Translations under genes and position numbers: made by a program
DNA from: Bacillota bacterium
GTDB lineage: Bacteria > Bacillota > Clostridia > Christensenellales > UMGS416
Direction: 5' to 3'
NCBI GenBank assembly: GCA_023398815.1
Contig: JAEWRW010000046.1
Location: 135,969 to 199,968, forward strand
DNA length: 64,000 bases
Notes under the pieces: model-generated
Seen by the model: only the letters and a program-made list of their open reading frames with translations
The model's database searches: none
What the model was told of the DNA's origin: nothing
Shown here: piece by piece, positions 43,811-51,977 of the stretch
How the letters are laid out: every line of letters begins with the position of its first letter
How positions within the stretch are numbered: position 1 is the first letter of the stretch

Positions 43811-44344
43811 TCAGCCCTTCCCCTCCAGCGGCAGGGAGAAGGTGCTCTCGATGATCGATTCGTCGTGCTCACCCATAATCTCCACCGCGACCTCTCGCAG
43901 GCAGGTGCGGAACTCCGTCTCCAACCCCCGCACATCCTGCCAGGCCCGTTCAAAGGCCTCGTCGTCCTCCAAACGGCCCACGGTGATGTGGGGGTCGAAG
44001 CTCCTGCGCCACTGGGGCAGGTAGGGCGCGAGGACGCCAGTGTAGAGGCGCCGGTGAATCTCGATGAGCTTATTGCGGCCACGGTGGATATCGAGCAGCA
44101 GGTAGTTGCCAAAGTGTTTGCGCACCGAGACCCCCTGGACTGAGAGCGCCACCGGCTCCACCCCCTGCAGGGCCGTCGTGACATGGCGGCGCACCGCCGC
44201 GGCCGAAAGGTCGCTTTCAAACGGGAACACCAGCGTGATGTGCGCCGGCACCGTGCGGGCCGCCGGGTCGTACCGCCGGCGGATGTCCTCAATGACGTCG
44301 GCGTTTTGAAACTGTGGAAAGATCAGGATACAGCGTTTGGTCAT
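43811..44344 (-). CDS. 2'-5' RNA ligase / 2H phosphoesterase family protein
   Basis: 177 aa. Two HxT motifs, PAHITLVFPF and DPHITVGRL, define the 2H fold. Family members hydrolyse or ligate cyclic phosphates of RNA or nucleotides. AAGGAGCCGGGC precedes ATG 44344; a longer reading extends into the structured repeat and is rejected. Confidence 0.88.
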   Translation of the reverse strand: MTKRCILIFPQFQNADVIEDIRRRYDPAARTVPAHITLVFPFESDLSAAAVRRHVTTALQGVEPVALSVQGVSVRKHFGNYLLLDIHRGRNKLIEIHRRLYTGVLAPYLPQWRRSFDPHITVGRLEDDEAFERAWQDVRGLETEFRTCLREVAVEIMGEHDESIIESTFSLPLEGKG

Positions 44345-44360
44345 GCCCGGCTCCTTCAGA

Positions 44361-44561
44361 CTTCGCGAATGCCGCTGCGGCGGCATTCGCGATTTGGACA
44401 GCTTGTCTCAATGGCCTTAAATCGTTTGCCGCACGGGTCGCCAAACGATTTCAAACAGCAGCACTCATGCGGTTTTTGCGGATACGTTTCGCCGCGGGCG
44501 GGTTCTACTACTGTCTCGCATTGCACAAACGCAACGGTTCCTCCCGCCGAATGAATCGGCG
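44361..44561 (+). repeat. Three-hairpin structured repeat, copy B
   Basis: Hairpin 1 at 44364-44391 (CGCGAATGCC/GGCATTCGCG, perfect 10 bp), hairpin 2 at 44420-44450 (AATCGTTTG/CAAACGATT, 9 bp), module GCACTCATGCGG at 44461, hairpin 3 at 44545-44561 (CGCCGA-ATGAA-TCGGCG). Lies between the 2H gene and purD; relative to purD it is downstream but in the opposite orientation. Confidence 0.8.
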
Positions 44562-44636
44562 ATCGGCTCCTGGTTGCTTTGCCCATGCGTACTTTTCTGG
44601 CAAGCTGCTCAATCCATTGTGCCACAAGGAGCGCAA

Positions 44637-45908
44637 TCAGGCAATGCCGCCGCGCTTGCGGCCGATGTCCCGGCGATAGTGAGCATCCTGGAACTGTACG
44701 CGCTCCACCCCGCCATATGCCCGGTCGATGGCTGCGGCCAGGTTGTCAGCGGTGGCCGTCACACCCAGCACCCGCCCGCCGTTGGTGACGAGCTGCCCCT
44801 CCCGCAGGGCCGTGCCGCTGTGGAAGACGATGGCACCGGTGGACTCGGCCTCCGCCAACCCCGTGATGGGGTACCCCTTGGCATAGTCGCCCGGGTACCC
44901 GCCGGAGGCCAACACCACCACCGCCGCCGCGCCCGCCTTCCAGCGGATGTCGAGGTCAGCCAAGCGCTGCTCGCGTATCGCGAGCAGAATGTCGACCAGA
45001 TCCGTCTCCAGCAGGGGGAGGATGACCTGGGTCTCGGGGTCGCCAAAGCGGGCGTTGAACTCAAGCACCCGCACGCCGCGCTCGGTCAGCATCAGTCCGG
45101 CATACAAGATACCCTGAAAAGGGCAGCCCTCAGCCGCCATGCCGCGCACCGCGGGCAGCAAGACCCGCTGGGTCATATCCTCGATCTGCTCCCGTGTCAG
45201 TGTCGCCGTGGGAGCGAAGGCACCCATTCCTCCGGTGTTGAGCCCCTGGTCGCCGTCCAGCGCGCGCTTATGATCCTGCGCCGGGGGCATGACCGCCACG
45301 GTCTTGCCATCGGTGAAGCACAGCAGCGACACCTCGGGGCCCTGCAGAAACTCCTCCACCAGTACGGTGCCGCCGGCCGTGCCGAAGGCCTGTTTGACCA
45401 TGATGGTCGCGAGGGCTTCCAGCGCCTCCTCCACGGTGGCGCAAATGAAGACGCCCTTGCCCAGCGCCAGGCCGTCGGCCTTCACCACGATGGGGGCGCC
45501 CTGCTGGCGCACGTAGGCGCAGGCCGCGTCGTAGTCGGCAAACGAGGCGCTGGCCCCGGTGGGGATGCCGTACTTCACCATGATGTCCTTGGCGAAGGTC
45601 TTGCTGGCCTCGATGCGGGCGGCGGCCTTGCTGGGGCCAAAGGCCGGGCAGCCGACGGCCTCCAGCGCGTCCACCATGCCGTCGGCCAGCGGGTCATCGG
45701 GGGCCACAAAGGTCAGATCGATGGCATTCTCCCTGGCAAAACGCACAATGCCGTCAATGTCCCGCGCGCCAATGTCCACGCAGGTGGCCACCTCGGCGAT
45801 GCCACCGTTGCCGGGGGCACAGTAAAGTTTGTCCACCTTGGGGCTCTGTCTCAGTTTCCAGGCGATGGCGTGCTCGCGGCCGCCGCCACCCACCAGCAGG
45901 ATGTTCAT
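44637..45908 (-). CDS. purD: Phosphoribosylamine-glycine ligase
   Basis: 423 aa, ATP-grasp. Joins phosphoribosylamine and glycine to GAR, step 2 of purine synthesis. MNILLVGGGGREHAIAWKL start, VVKADGLALGKGV nucleotide loop, NTGGMGAF and RFGDPETQ motifs all present. GTGAGGTGCGAACC precedes ATG 45908. Follows the PfkB gene by 22 nt. Confidence 0.96.
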   Translation of the reverse strand: MNILLVGGGGREHAIAWKLRQSPKVDKLYCAPGNGGIAEVATCVDIGARDIDGIVRFARENAIDLTFVAPDDPLADGMVDALEAVGCPAFGPSKAAARIEASKTFAKDIMVKYGIPTGASASFADYDAACAYVRQQGAPIVVKADGLALGKGVFICATVEEALEALATIMVKQAFGTAGGTVLVEEFLQGPEVSLLCFTDGKTVAVMPPAQDHKRALDGDQGLNTGGMGAFAPTATLTREQIEDMTQRVLLPAVRGMAAEGCPFQGILYAGLMLTERGVRVLEFNARFGDPETQVILPLLETDLVDILLAIREQRLADLDIRWKAGAAAVVVLASGGYPGDYAKGYPITGLAEAESTGAIVFHSGTALREGQLVTNGGRVLGVTATADNLAAAIDRAYGGVERVQFQDAHYRRDIGRKRGGIA

Positions 45909-45930
45909 GGTTCGCACCTCACAGTCAAAA

Positions 45931-46836
45931 TCAACGGGTTGCCAGCAGCGCCTCCACCTTTGCAAGGGTGGGCGGGTACAGGGCCAGCGGGTAGCCCGTG
46001 CAGGCCACCGCCGCCGACGCTGCGGCAAACCGCACAATGTCGCGGTCATTCATGCCCTGGGCCAGCGCATACACTGCACCGGCCTTGAAGGTATCACCGG
46101 CACCCAGGGTGCTGACGACCTCAACCGCATAGGGCGGGAAACGCTGGACGGGCTGCCCCCGGCGGCCAAAGAGGATGTCCCCCGTGCCGGAGGTGAAGAT
46201 GGTCAGGCCATCGGTGTGCTCGGTGTAGCGGGCAAAGAGCTCATCCCGGTCGGCGTCGGGGTAAGCCCCGCGCAGGAACTCCCCCGCCAGCACGTTGACG
46301 GAGCAAAGCCGGTGGGGTTCGCTGTCATATCGGCAGTCGATGGTCACAAAGGGTTTGCCCAGCTCCCGGCAGAGCTGCGCCGCTTCGTCGGATTGGCCAG
46401 CGAAGTACGGATCCACACCTGCGGCGCGGCAGGCAGCGATGGCCTCGCGGTTCGGGCGGTTCCACCGGGGCACGCCCTCGGCGTGGAAACGCTCAAACAT
46501 GCCAAAGCCGTTGCGGGTGTGGCGATCGAGGATCACCATATCCTCCAGGCCGTCAAAGCCTTCGTCGTAGGTCATGAGCGACGTGTCCACCGGCGTGCCA
46601 CGGAAATAATCGGTGATAGGCCCCCAGGTCTTGCGCCCCAGGTGGATGCCATCCAGACGCATGTCGCAACTCAGGCTCGCCAGCACGATGGCGCAGGAGC
46701 CCGTCTCGCCGCCGGGGAAGCTGTGGCTTTCGGCAATCTCCGAGTAGTCGTCGGGCTTGGGGAACCGGTCGCGCAGGCGGTGGCTCGTCGTGATGAGCGT
46801 CATGCCGTAGAGGTAGATCTGCGGTCGTTCGTTCAT
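45931..46836 (-). CDS. PfkB-family carbohydrate/nucleoside kinase
   Basis: 301 aa. C-terminal ribokinase signature TLGAGDTFKAGAVYAL with the catalytic Asp, and an N-terminal GGETGSCAIVLASL. The substrate is not evident; being embedded between pur genes makes a nucleoside or ribose-like substrate plausible (inference). GGAGGAGGAACCC precedes ATG 46836, 12 nt after the FAD gene. Confidence 0.85.
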   Translation of the reverse strand: MNERPQIYLYGMTLITTSHRLRDRFPKPDDYSEIAESHSFPGGETGSCAIVLASLSCDMRLDGIHLGRKTWGPITDYFRGTPVDTSLMTYDEGFDGLEDMVILDRHTRNGFGMFERFHAEGVPRWNRPNREAIAACRAAGVDPYFAGQSDEAAQLCRELGKPFVTIDCRYDSEPHRLCSVNVLAGEFLRGAYPDADRDELFARYTEHTDGLTIFTSGTGDILFGRRGQPVQRFPPYAVEVVSTLGAGDTFKAGAVYALAQGMNDRDIVRFAAASAAVACTGYPLALYPPTLAKVEALLATR

Positions 46837-46848
46837 GGGTTCCTCCTC

Positions 46849-48051
46849 CTATGCCGGGTTGGGAACGACTTCGTCGGTGTGCAGGCGCACGCCGCCCGCG
46901 CGCAGGGCCTGCTGCAGCGCCCCAATGGGGAGCTCCGGCAGGGCCACGCCACTGGCCGCGCCCTGGGCCGCCGCAATGCCGGCAGCCTCGCCGGTGGCCG
47001 CGCACACGGGGATGACGCGGGTAATGTCCCACATCGCCGTGGTGACCGAGATGCACCGCCCGGCGGTGATGAGGTTGGCGACGTTGGGCGCCACCAGACA
47101 CCGGTAAGGAATCTCATACACAGGGCCGACCTTGCGCCAGTCGCAGGTGAGACCGATGGAGTCGTCAAAGTGCTGGAACTGCTCGGCATCGTCCAGGGCA
47201 TAGGCCACGGCCAAGCGCCGCGTCATGCGGAAGGACGGCACCTGCGGCACGTGAGCCGGGAAGAGCGTGTCGTCACCGCTGCGTTCCCGTTCCTTCAGGA
47301 AGTGCTCCAGTATCTTCTCCCGTCCGTCGATCATCATGGCGTCCACATCAGCCTGCTGGGTGCCGTCGTAGAGCCGCTCGCCCGGCGCGGTGGCATAGTA
47401 GTTACGGGCCAGCTTGTAGAGGTGGTAGCCGCTGTCGCCAGCGGCGTAGTACCACATGGCCAGGTGGTTTTCCACATGCTTGGCCGTGGGCACACTGGCC
47501 CAGGCGCAAAGATCGGCGTCGCCGGTGCCATCCACAAAGGCCCGCCCGGCGATGGCCCGCCGGCCCTCCTTGTTCTCCACCACGAGGGCGGCGATGCGGT
47601 CGCCCTCCATGGCCACGGCGCAGGCACGGGTGTCGTAGTGGATGGTGACCCCCAGGGAAAGGAGCAGTCGCTCGGCCTCGATGGCAAAGAGCGCCGGGTT
47701 GTACTGCACGTAGAACCGCTGTTGGATGCGCTCCTCCGCCGTGCCACCGCCCAGCCACCCCACCGGGAACTCGTCCTCCGCCCCGTGGCGGATAGAGAGC
47801 CGCAGCAGCTCCTCGGCCAGGCCGAACATCACCTGATGGCCGCGCCCGTCGCACAGCGGCAGGTAGATGGTGATGAGCCCCAGCGTGCCCAGGCCGCCCA
47901 GCATGCAGCCCTTCTCAATAAGGCATACCTTAGCCCCCTGTCGCGCCGCGGCAATGGCCGCCGCCATGCCAGCCAGCCCACCGCCGGCCACCACCACGTC
48001 GTATTCGCCCGTCACCGGCGTTCGCCGCGCCGCCTCCTCAATCGTCCGCAT
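46849..48051 (-). CDS. FAD-dependent oxidoreductase
   Basis: 400 aa. Dinucleotide-binding start YDVVVAGGGLAGMAAAIAAA then VCLIEKG, a GDADLCAW second nucleotide motif, and the FAD-closing ITAGRCISVTTAM block. Fits the FAD_oxidored (PF12831-like) family of unknown substrates. ATG 48051 has GGAGGGTGGC; an upstream in-frame ATG lacks a site. Coupled to the PfkB gene and unrelated to known purine enzymes. Confidence 0.87.
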   Translation of the reverse strand: MRTIEEAARRTPVTGEYDVVVAGGGLAGMAAAIAAARQGAKVCLIEKGCMLGGLGTLGLITIYLPLCDGRGHQVMFGLAEELLRLSIRHGAEDEFPVGWLGGGTAEERIQQRFYVQYNPALFAIEAERLLLSLGVTIHYDTRACAVAMEGDRIAALVVENKEGRRAIAGRAFVDGTGDADLCAWASVPTAKHVENHLAMWYYAAGDSGYHLYKLARNYYATAPGERLYDGTQQADVDAMMIDGREKILEHFLKERERSGDDTLFPAHVPQVPSFRMTRRLAVAYALDDAEQFQHFDDSIGLTCDWRKVGPVYEIPYRCLVAPNVANLITAGRCISVTTAMWDITRVIPVCAATGEAAGIAAAQGAASGVALPELPIGALQQALRAGGVRLHTDEVVPNPA

Positions 48052-48209
48052 TGCCACCCTCCGGTTTTTCTTACCAGTATACACCAGACCATACATTCAT
48101 TTCACCCAAAGGAATGCTTCGTAGTGCCACAAGCCGGAGGAATTGCGGCACAAGCGCACACCATAGCGCCTACGCGTTTCACTCCAGCTGGAACGCTTTC
48201 ATTTCGCAG

Positions 48210-48290
48210 CCACGAGGCGGTTCATCCGCCCGTGGCACGAGAAAAAACTCGCATGGAGCAGTAATCCTTCTCCGCCGCAGCGGCGTTGCC
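48210..48290 (-). repeat. Structured repeat, short copy E
   Basis: Minus strand: the apical part of hairpin 1 (CGCCGCTGCGGCG, 48273-48285), CTCATGCGAG-like CCATGCGAG, and an extended hairpin 3 at 48210-48235 (CCACG GGCGG-ATGAA-CCGCC T CGTGG). Lies between purH and the FAD gene. The rest of the 48052-48416 gap holds no recognisable gene. Confidence 0.6.
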
Positions 48291-48416
48291 AATCACCCGG
48301 CATGAGCCGAACAATAGAACGCCGCGCTGCGGCATGTACGCAGCGCGGCTGACCAAACGCTTGCACAAGCGACTCTCCCACTGGCGGCCGGCGCAAAGCC
48401 ACGACCGCGACTCCGG

Positions 48417-49955
48417 TTAGCTGTGCTTGAAGTGCCGCATGCCGGTGACGACCATGGCGATGCCGGCCTCGTCGGCGGCCTTGACGCTGTCAGCGTCGTT
48501 GACCGACCCGCCGGGCTGGATGATGGCGGTGATGCCGGCAGCCACGGCGGCCTTGACGCAGTCATCGAAGGGGAAGAAGGCGTCGGAGGCCAGCGCCGCG
48601 CCCTTGACCTTCTCGCCGGAGCGATCCAGCGCCTGCTCGGTGGCCCAGATGCGGTTGACCTGCCCAGGCCCGATGCCCAGGGACTGGCCGTCCTTGGCAA
48701 TGGCGATGCCGTTGGATTTGGTGTGCTTGACGACCCGCCAGGCAAAGAGCATGTCGGCCATCTCCTGCTCGGTAGGCGCGCGTTTGGTTACGACCGTCAG
48801 GTCACCCTCGGGCAGCAGGTCGAGGTTCTGGTCCTGCACCAGCAGGCCGCCCAGCACCTTCTTCATGTCCCAGGTGCCGCGGGCCACGGGGGTGGTGATG
48901 CCGGGCAGCTCCAGCAGGCGCACGTTCTTCTTCTTTGTGAGCACGGCCAGCGCTTCGGGCGTGAAGGCCGGGGCCACCACGATCTCCAGAAAGATCTTGC
49001 TCATTTCCTTGGCGGTGGGCTCGTCCACCGGCACATTGGTGACCACGATGCCGCCGAAGATGGACACCGGGTCGGCCTCGTAGGCCTTGCGCCAGGCTTC
49101 CAGCAGCGTCGGCGCCGTGCCCACGCCGCAGGGGTTGGCGTGCTTCACGGCCACGACCGTGGTGCCGGCAAACTCCCGCAGCAGCTCCAACGCGCCGTTG
49201 GCGTCGCCGATGTTGTTGTAGGAGAGCTCCTTGCCGTGCAGCTGCCGGGCCGCGGCCAGCGAAGAGGCAGGCACCTGGGGCTCGCGGTAGAACATAGCCT
49301 TCTGGTGGGGGTTCTCGCCATAGCGCAGCTCCTGCTGCTTTTCAAAGGTCAGCGTCAGCCGCTGGGGGAAGTCCCCGCCCTGGCGGCGGCGCAGGTAGTC
49401 GAAGATCATGGCGTCGTAGTTGGCGGTGTGCTCAAACACCTTGCACTGCAGGCGGGCCTTGGTGGCGCGGCTCACTTCACCGCTGGCGGTGAGTTCCTCA
49501 ACGATGGCCGGGTAGTCCGCCGGGTCAATGGCGACGGCGACGTCCTGCCAGTTCTTGGCGGCGGCCCGCAGCATGGTGGGCCCGCCGATGTCGATGTTCT
49601 CCACCGCCTCCTCAAAGGTCACACCGGGCTTGGCGATCGTCTGCTGGAATGGGTAGAGGTTGATGGCCACGATGTCGATGGGCGTGACGCCCAGGTCGGC
49701 GAGCTGGGCCATATGCTCCCCGTTGCCGCGCATGGCGAGGATGCCAGCGTGGATCATCGGGTGCAGTGTCTTGACCCGGCCATCTAGGCACTCGGGGAAG
49801 CCGGTGAGGTCGCTGACCTCCACCACGGGCAGGCCCGCCGCGCGGATGGCCGAGGCCGTGCCGCCGGTGGAGATGAGCTCCACCCCCAGGCCATGGAGTG
49901 ACCGGGCGAAGTCCACCACGCCGGTCTTGTCAAAAACGGATAGGATTGCACGCAT
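48417..49955 (-). CDS. purH: Bifunctional AICAR formyltransferase / IMP cyclohydrolase
   Basis: 512 aa. N-terminal cyclohydrolase (MGS-like) domain at about 1-140 (LISTGGTASAI, CLDGRVKTLHPMIHAG) and C-terminal formyltransferase with the KHANPCG motif and YGENPHQ. Last two steps to IMP. ATG 49955 follows GGAGGGACAATCC; longer frames run into purN. Confidence 0.97.
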   Translation of the reverse strand: MRAILSVFDKTGVVDFARSLHGLGVELISTGGTASAIRAAGLPVVEVSDLTGFPECLDGRVKTLHPMIHAGILAMRGNGEHMAQLADLGVTPIDIVAINLYPFQQTIAKPGVTFEEAVENIDIGGPTMLRAAAKNWQDVAVAIDPADYPAIVEELTASGEVSRATKARLQCKVFEHTANYDAMIFDYLRRRQGGDFPQRLTLTFEKQQELRYGENPHQKAMFYREPQVPASSLAAARQLHGKELSYNNIGDANGALELLREFAGTTVVAVKHANPCGVGTAPTLLEAWRKAYEADPVSIFGGIVVTNVPVDEPTAKEMSKIFLEIVVAPAFTPEALAVLTKKKNVRLLELPGITTPVARGTWDMKKVLGGLLVQDQNLDLLPEGDLTVVTKRAPTEQEMADMLFAWRVVKHTKSNGIAIAKDGQSLGIGPGQVNRIWATEQALDRSGEKVKGAALASDAFFPFDDCVKAAVAAGITAIIQPGGSVNDADSVKAADEAGIAMVVTGMRHFKHS

Positions 49956-50076
49956 GGATTGTCCCTCCATAAATTTGATGACGATGTTCGTGGCCGGGCG
50001 GGCCATTTGTCGCAGCCTATGCTTCCCGGCAGTTGGCGGGGGATCCCCCAAAAACAATATCTGGTGCTGACTTTTG

Positions 50077-50721
50077 TCAGTCGTCCACTCTATCCTGTTT
50101 GGGCAGAACAATGACCTGCCGTCCCTCCACTCGCAGGCGGTCAGCGCAGAGGAGCACCACGGCCTCGGCCAGCAGGCGATGCTCGTGGGGCAGGATGCGC
50201 GCGGCCAGGGTGTCGGCGGTGTCGCCGGGCAGCACCTCCACGGCCTGCTGGGCCACGATTGGGCCGGTGTCCACACCTTCCTCGGCAAAGTGCACCGTAC
50301 AGCCCGAGACCTTGGCGCCATAATCCAGCACGGCCTGGTGCACATGGTGGCCGTACATTCCCTTGCCGCAGAAGGCCGGGATGAGCGCCGGGTGGGTATT
50401 GAGGATGCGATGCGGAAAGCGGGTCACGGTCTCGGCGGTCAGGATCTCCAACCACCCGGCCAGTACCACCACCTCGGCCCCATACTCCACGAGGGTATGG
50501 TGGACGGTGGCCCCAAAGGCTTCGTCCCCCAGTGTTTTGCGGTTGACGTAGACCGCCGGAATGCCGGCGTCCCGCGCGCGCTGGGCGGCAAAGGCCGCCT
50601 TGCGGTTGTAGATGAGAACGCAGACGCGGCCGTCGATCTCTCCCCGGGCGATGGCGTCCAGAATGGCCTGGAAATTCGTACCCCCGCCGGAGGCCAGCAC
50701 CGCGATGTTCTTCACAGACAC
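50077..50721 (-). CDS. purN: Phosphoribosylglycinamide formyltransferase
   Basis: 214 aa. 10-formyl-THF-dependent GAR transformylase. ASGGGTNFQAIL phosphate loop, catalytic ILNTHPALIPAF, and EEGVDTGPI with the essential Asp. Two GTG starts compete: 50721 (9 nt from GGAGGG, chosen) and 50715, which would make a GTGA overlap with purM. Either way coupled to purM. Confidence 0.95.
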   Translation of the reverse strand: MSVKNIAVLASGGGTNFQAILDAIARGEIDGRVCVLIYNRKAAFAAQRARDAGIPAVYVNRKTLGDEAFGATVHHTLVEYGAEVVVLAGWLEILTAETVTRFPHRILNTHPALIPAFCGKGMYGHHVHQAVLDYGAKVSGCTVHFAEEGVDTGPIVAQQAVEVLPGDTADTLAARILPHEHRLLAEAVVLLCADRLRVEGRQVIVLPKQDRVDD

Positions 50722-51737
50722 AGGCGGATGCCCTCCTCGCCCTCATCCACCTCACCAATGACCCAGGCCTTGTCCCCCAGGGCGGTGGCACGGGCAGCCA
50801 CAGCTTCGGCCACGCCGGCCGGCACGGCCAGCACCATGCCGATGCCCATGTTGTAGGTGTTGTACATGGCGCGCTCCGCCACCCCGCCCAAGGCCTGCAG
50901 ATGGGGGAACACCGCCGGCACCGGCCAGCTGCCACCCTGGATGACGGCGGTGCAGCCCGCCGGCAGGATGCGCGGGATGTTCTCAATGAACCCGCCGCCG
51001 GTGATGTGGGCGATGCCCTTAAGGGCAAACTCCTGCGTCAGTTGCAGAATGGTGTTGACATAGATGCGGGTGGGAACGAGCAGCTCCTCCCCAGCGGTGC
51101 GGCCAAAAGCGGGCACAAACTGCGACAGTGCCTCGGTGCTGTCGCCCATGAGCTTGCGCGTCAATGAAAAGCCGTTGCTGTGCACCCCGCTGGACGCAAG
51201 GCCCACCAGCTTGTCCCCCGGCGCGATGGTCGCGCCGGTGATGGACTTTTTGCGATCCACAATGCCAACGGCAAAGCCCGCCAGGTCGTACTCCCCTTCG
51301 GGGTAAAAGCCGGGCATCTCGGCCGTCTCGCCGCCGATGAGCGCGCAGCCGGACTGCACGCAGCCCTCGGCCACGCCGGCCACGATCTGGGCGGCGCGCT
51401 CGGGGTCGAGCTTGCCGGTGGCCAGATAATCCAGGAAAAATAGGGGCTTGGCTCCCTGGCAGACGATGTCATTGACGCACATGGCCACCGCGTCGATGCC
51501 TACGGTGTCATGCCGGTCGGTGGCAAAGGCGATCTTGAGCTTGGTGCCCACGCCGTCGGTGCCGGAGACCAGCACCGGTTCCTCCATGCCCGCAAAGGCT
51601 TTGAGCGAGAAGAAGCCGCCGAAGGAGCCGACATCACCCAGCACGCCCTCAGTCAGCGTGCGCCGAATGTGCTGCTTGTAGCGTGCCACGGCCTCATAAC
51701 CGGCCTCGACGTCCACACCTGCCTGCTTGTAATCCAT
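50712..51737 (-). CDS. purM: Phosphoribosylformylglycinamidine cyclo-ligase
   Basis: 341 aa. AIR synthetase: VSGTDGVGTKLKIAF, GGETAEMPGFY and GLASSGVHSNGFSL motifs. CCGGAGGGAAAT precedes ATG 51737. Upstream in-frame sequence belongs to the repeat-containing gap. Confidence 0.96.
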   Translation of the reverse strand: MDYKQAGVDVEAGYEAVARYKQHIRRTLTEGVLGDVGSFGGFFSLKAFAGMEEPVLVSGTDGVGTKLKIAFATDRHDTVGIDAVAMCVNDIVCQGAKPLFFLDYLATGKLDPERAAQIVAGVAEGCVQSGCALIGGETAEMPGFYPEGEYDLAGFAVGIVDRKKSITGATIAPGDKLVGLASSGVHSNGFSLTRKLMGDSTEALSQFVPAFGRTAGEELLVPTRIYVNTILQLTQEFALKGIAHITGGGFIENIPRILPAGCTAVIQGGSWPVPAVFPHLQALGGVAERAMYNTYNMGIGMVLAVPAGVAEAVAARATALGDKAWVIGEVDEGEEGIRLCL

Positions 51738-51877
51738 ATTTCCCTCCGGGGTCGCCTGCGGCGCTGTGCGCCTTGGCGAGTTTAGAAGTTCTTGGTCGGG
51801 GTATTGCTTGCCGCATGGCGTACACGCCGTCATACGGCTTCAGGCCAATCAACTCATTCCATCGTTTACGTAGGGAA

Positions 51878-51951
51878 CGCCGCTGCGGCGGGGAGGGCCG
51901 AGTGCCTCATACCAGTCGACAGGTGCCGCGGGCGGATGAACCGCCTCGCGG
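51878..51951 (+). repeat. Structured repeat, short copy F
   Basis: Apical hairpin 1 CGCCGCTGCGGCG (51878-51890) and extended hairpin 3 at 51926-51951 (CCGCG GGCGG-ATGAA-CCGCC T CGCGG). Compared with copy E, the outer stem changes CCACG/CGTGG to CCGCG/CGCGG, keeping both pairing and the single T bulge. Lies between purF and purM, in the opposite orientation to the pur genes. Confidence 0.6.
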
Positions 51952-51977
51952 CTTCTGGGGTGCCAACAAATAGAATA

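Noticed and set aside
45829..48264. Plus-strand open frame of about 811 codons across the purD-PfkB-FAD region
   Set aside because: Antisense shadow of three well-supported minus-strand genes; low-complexity composition.
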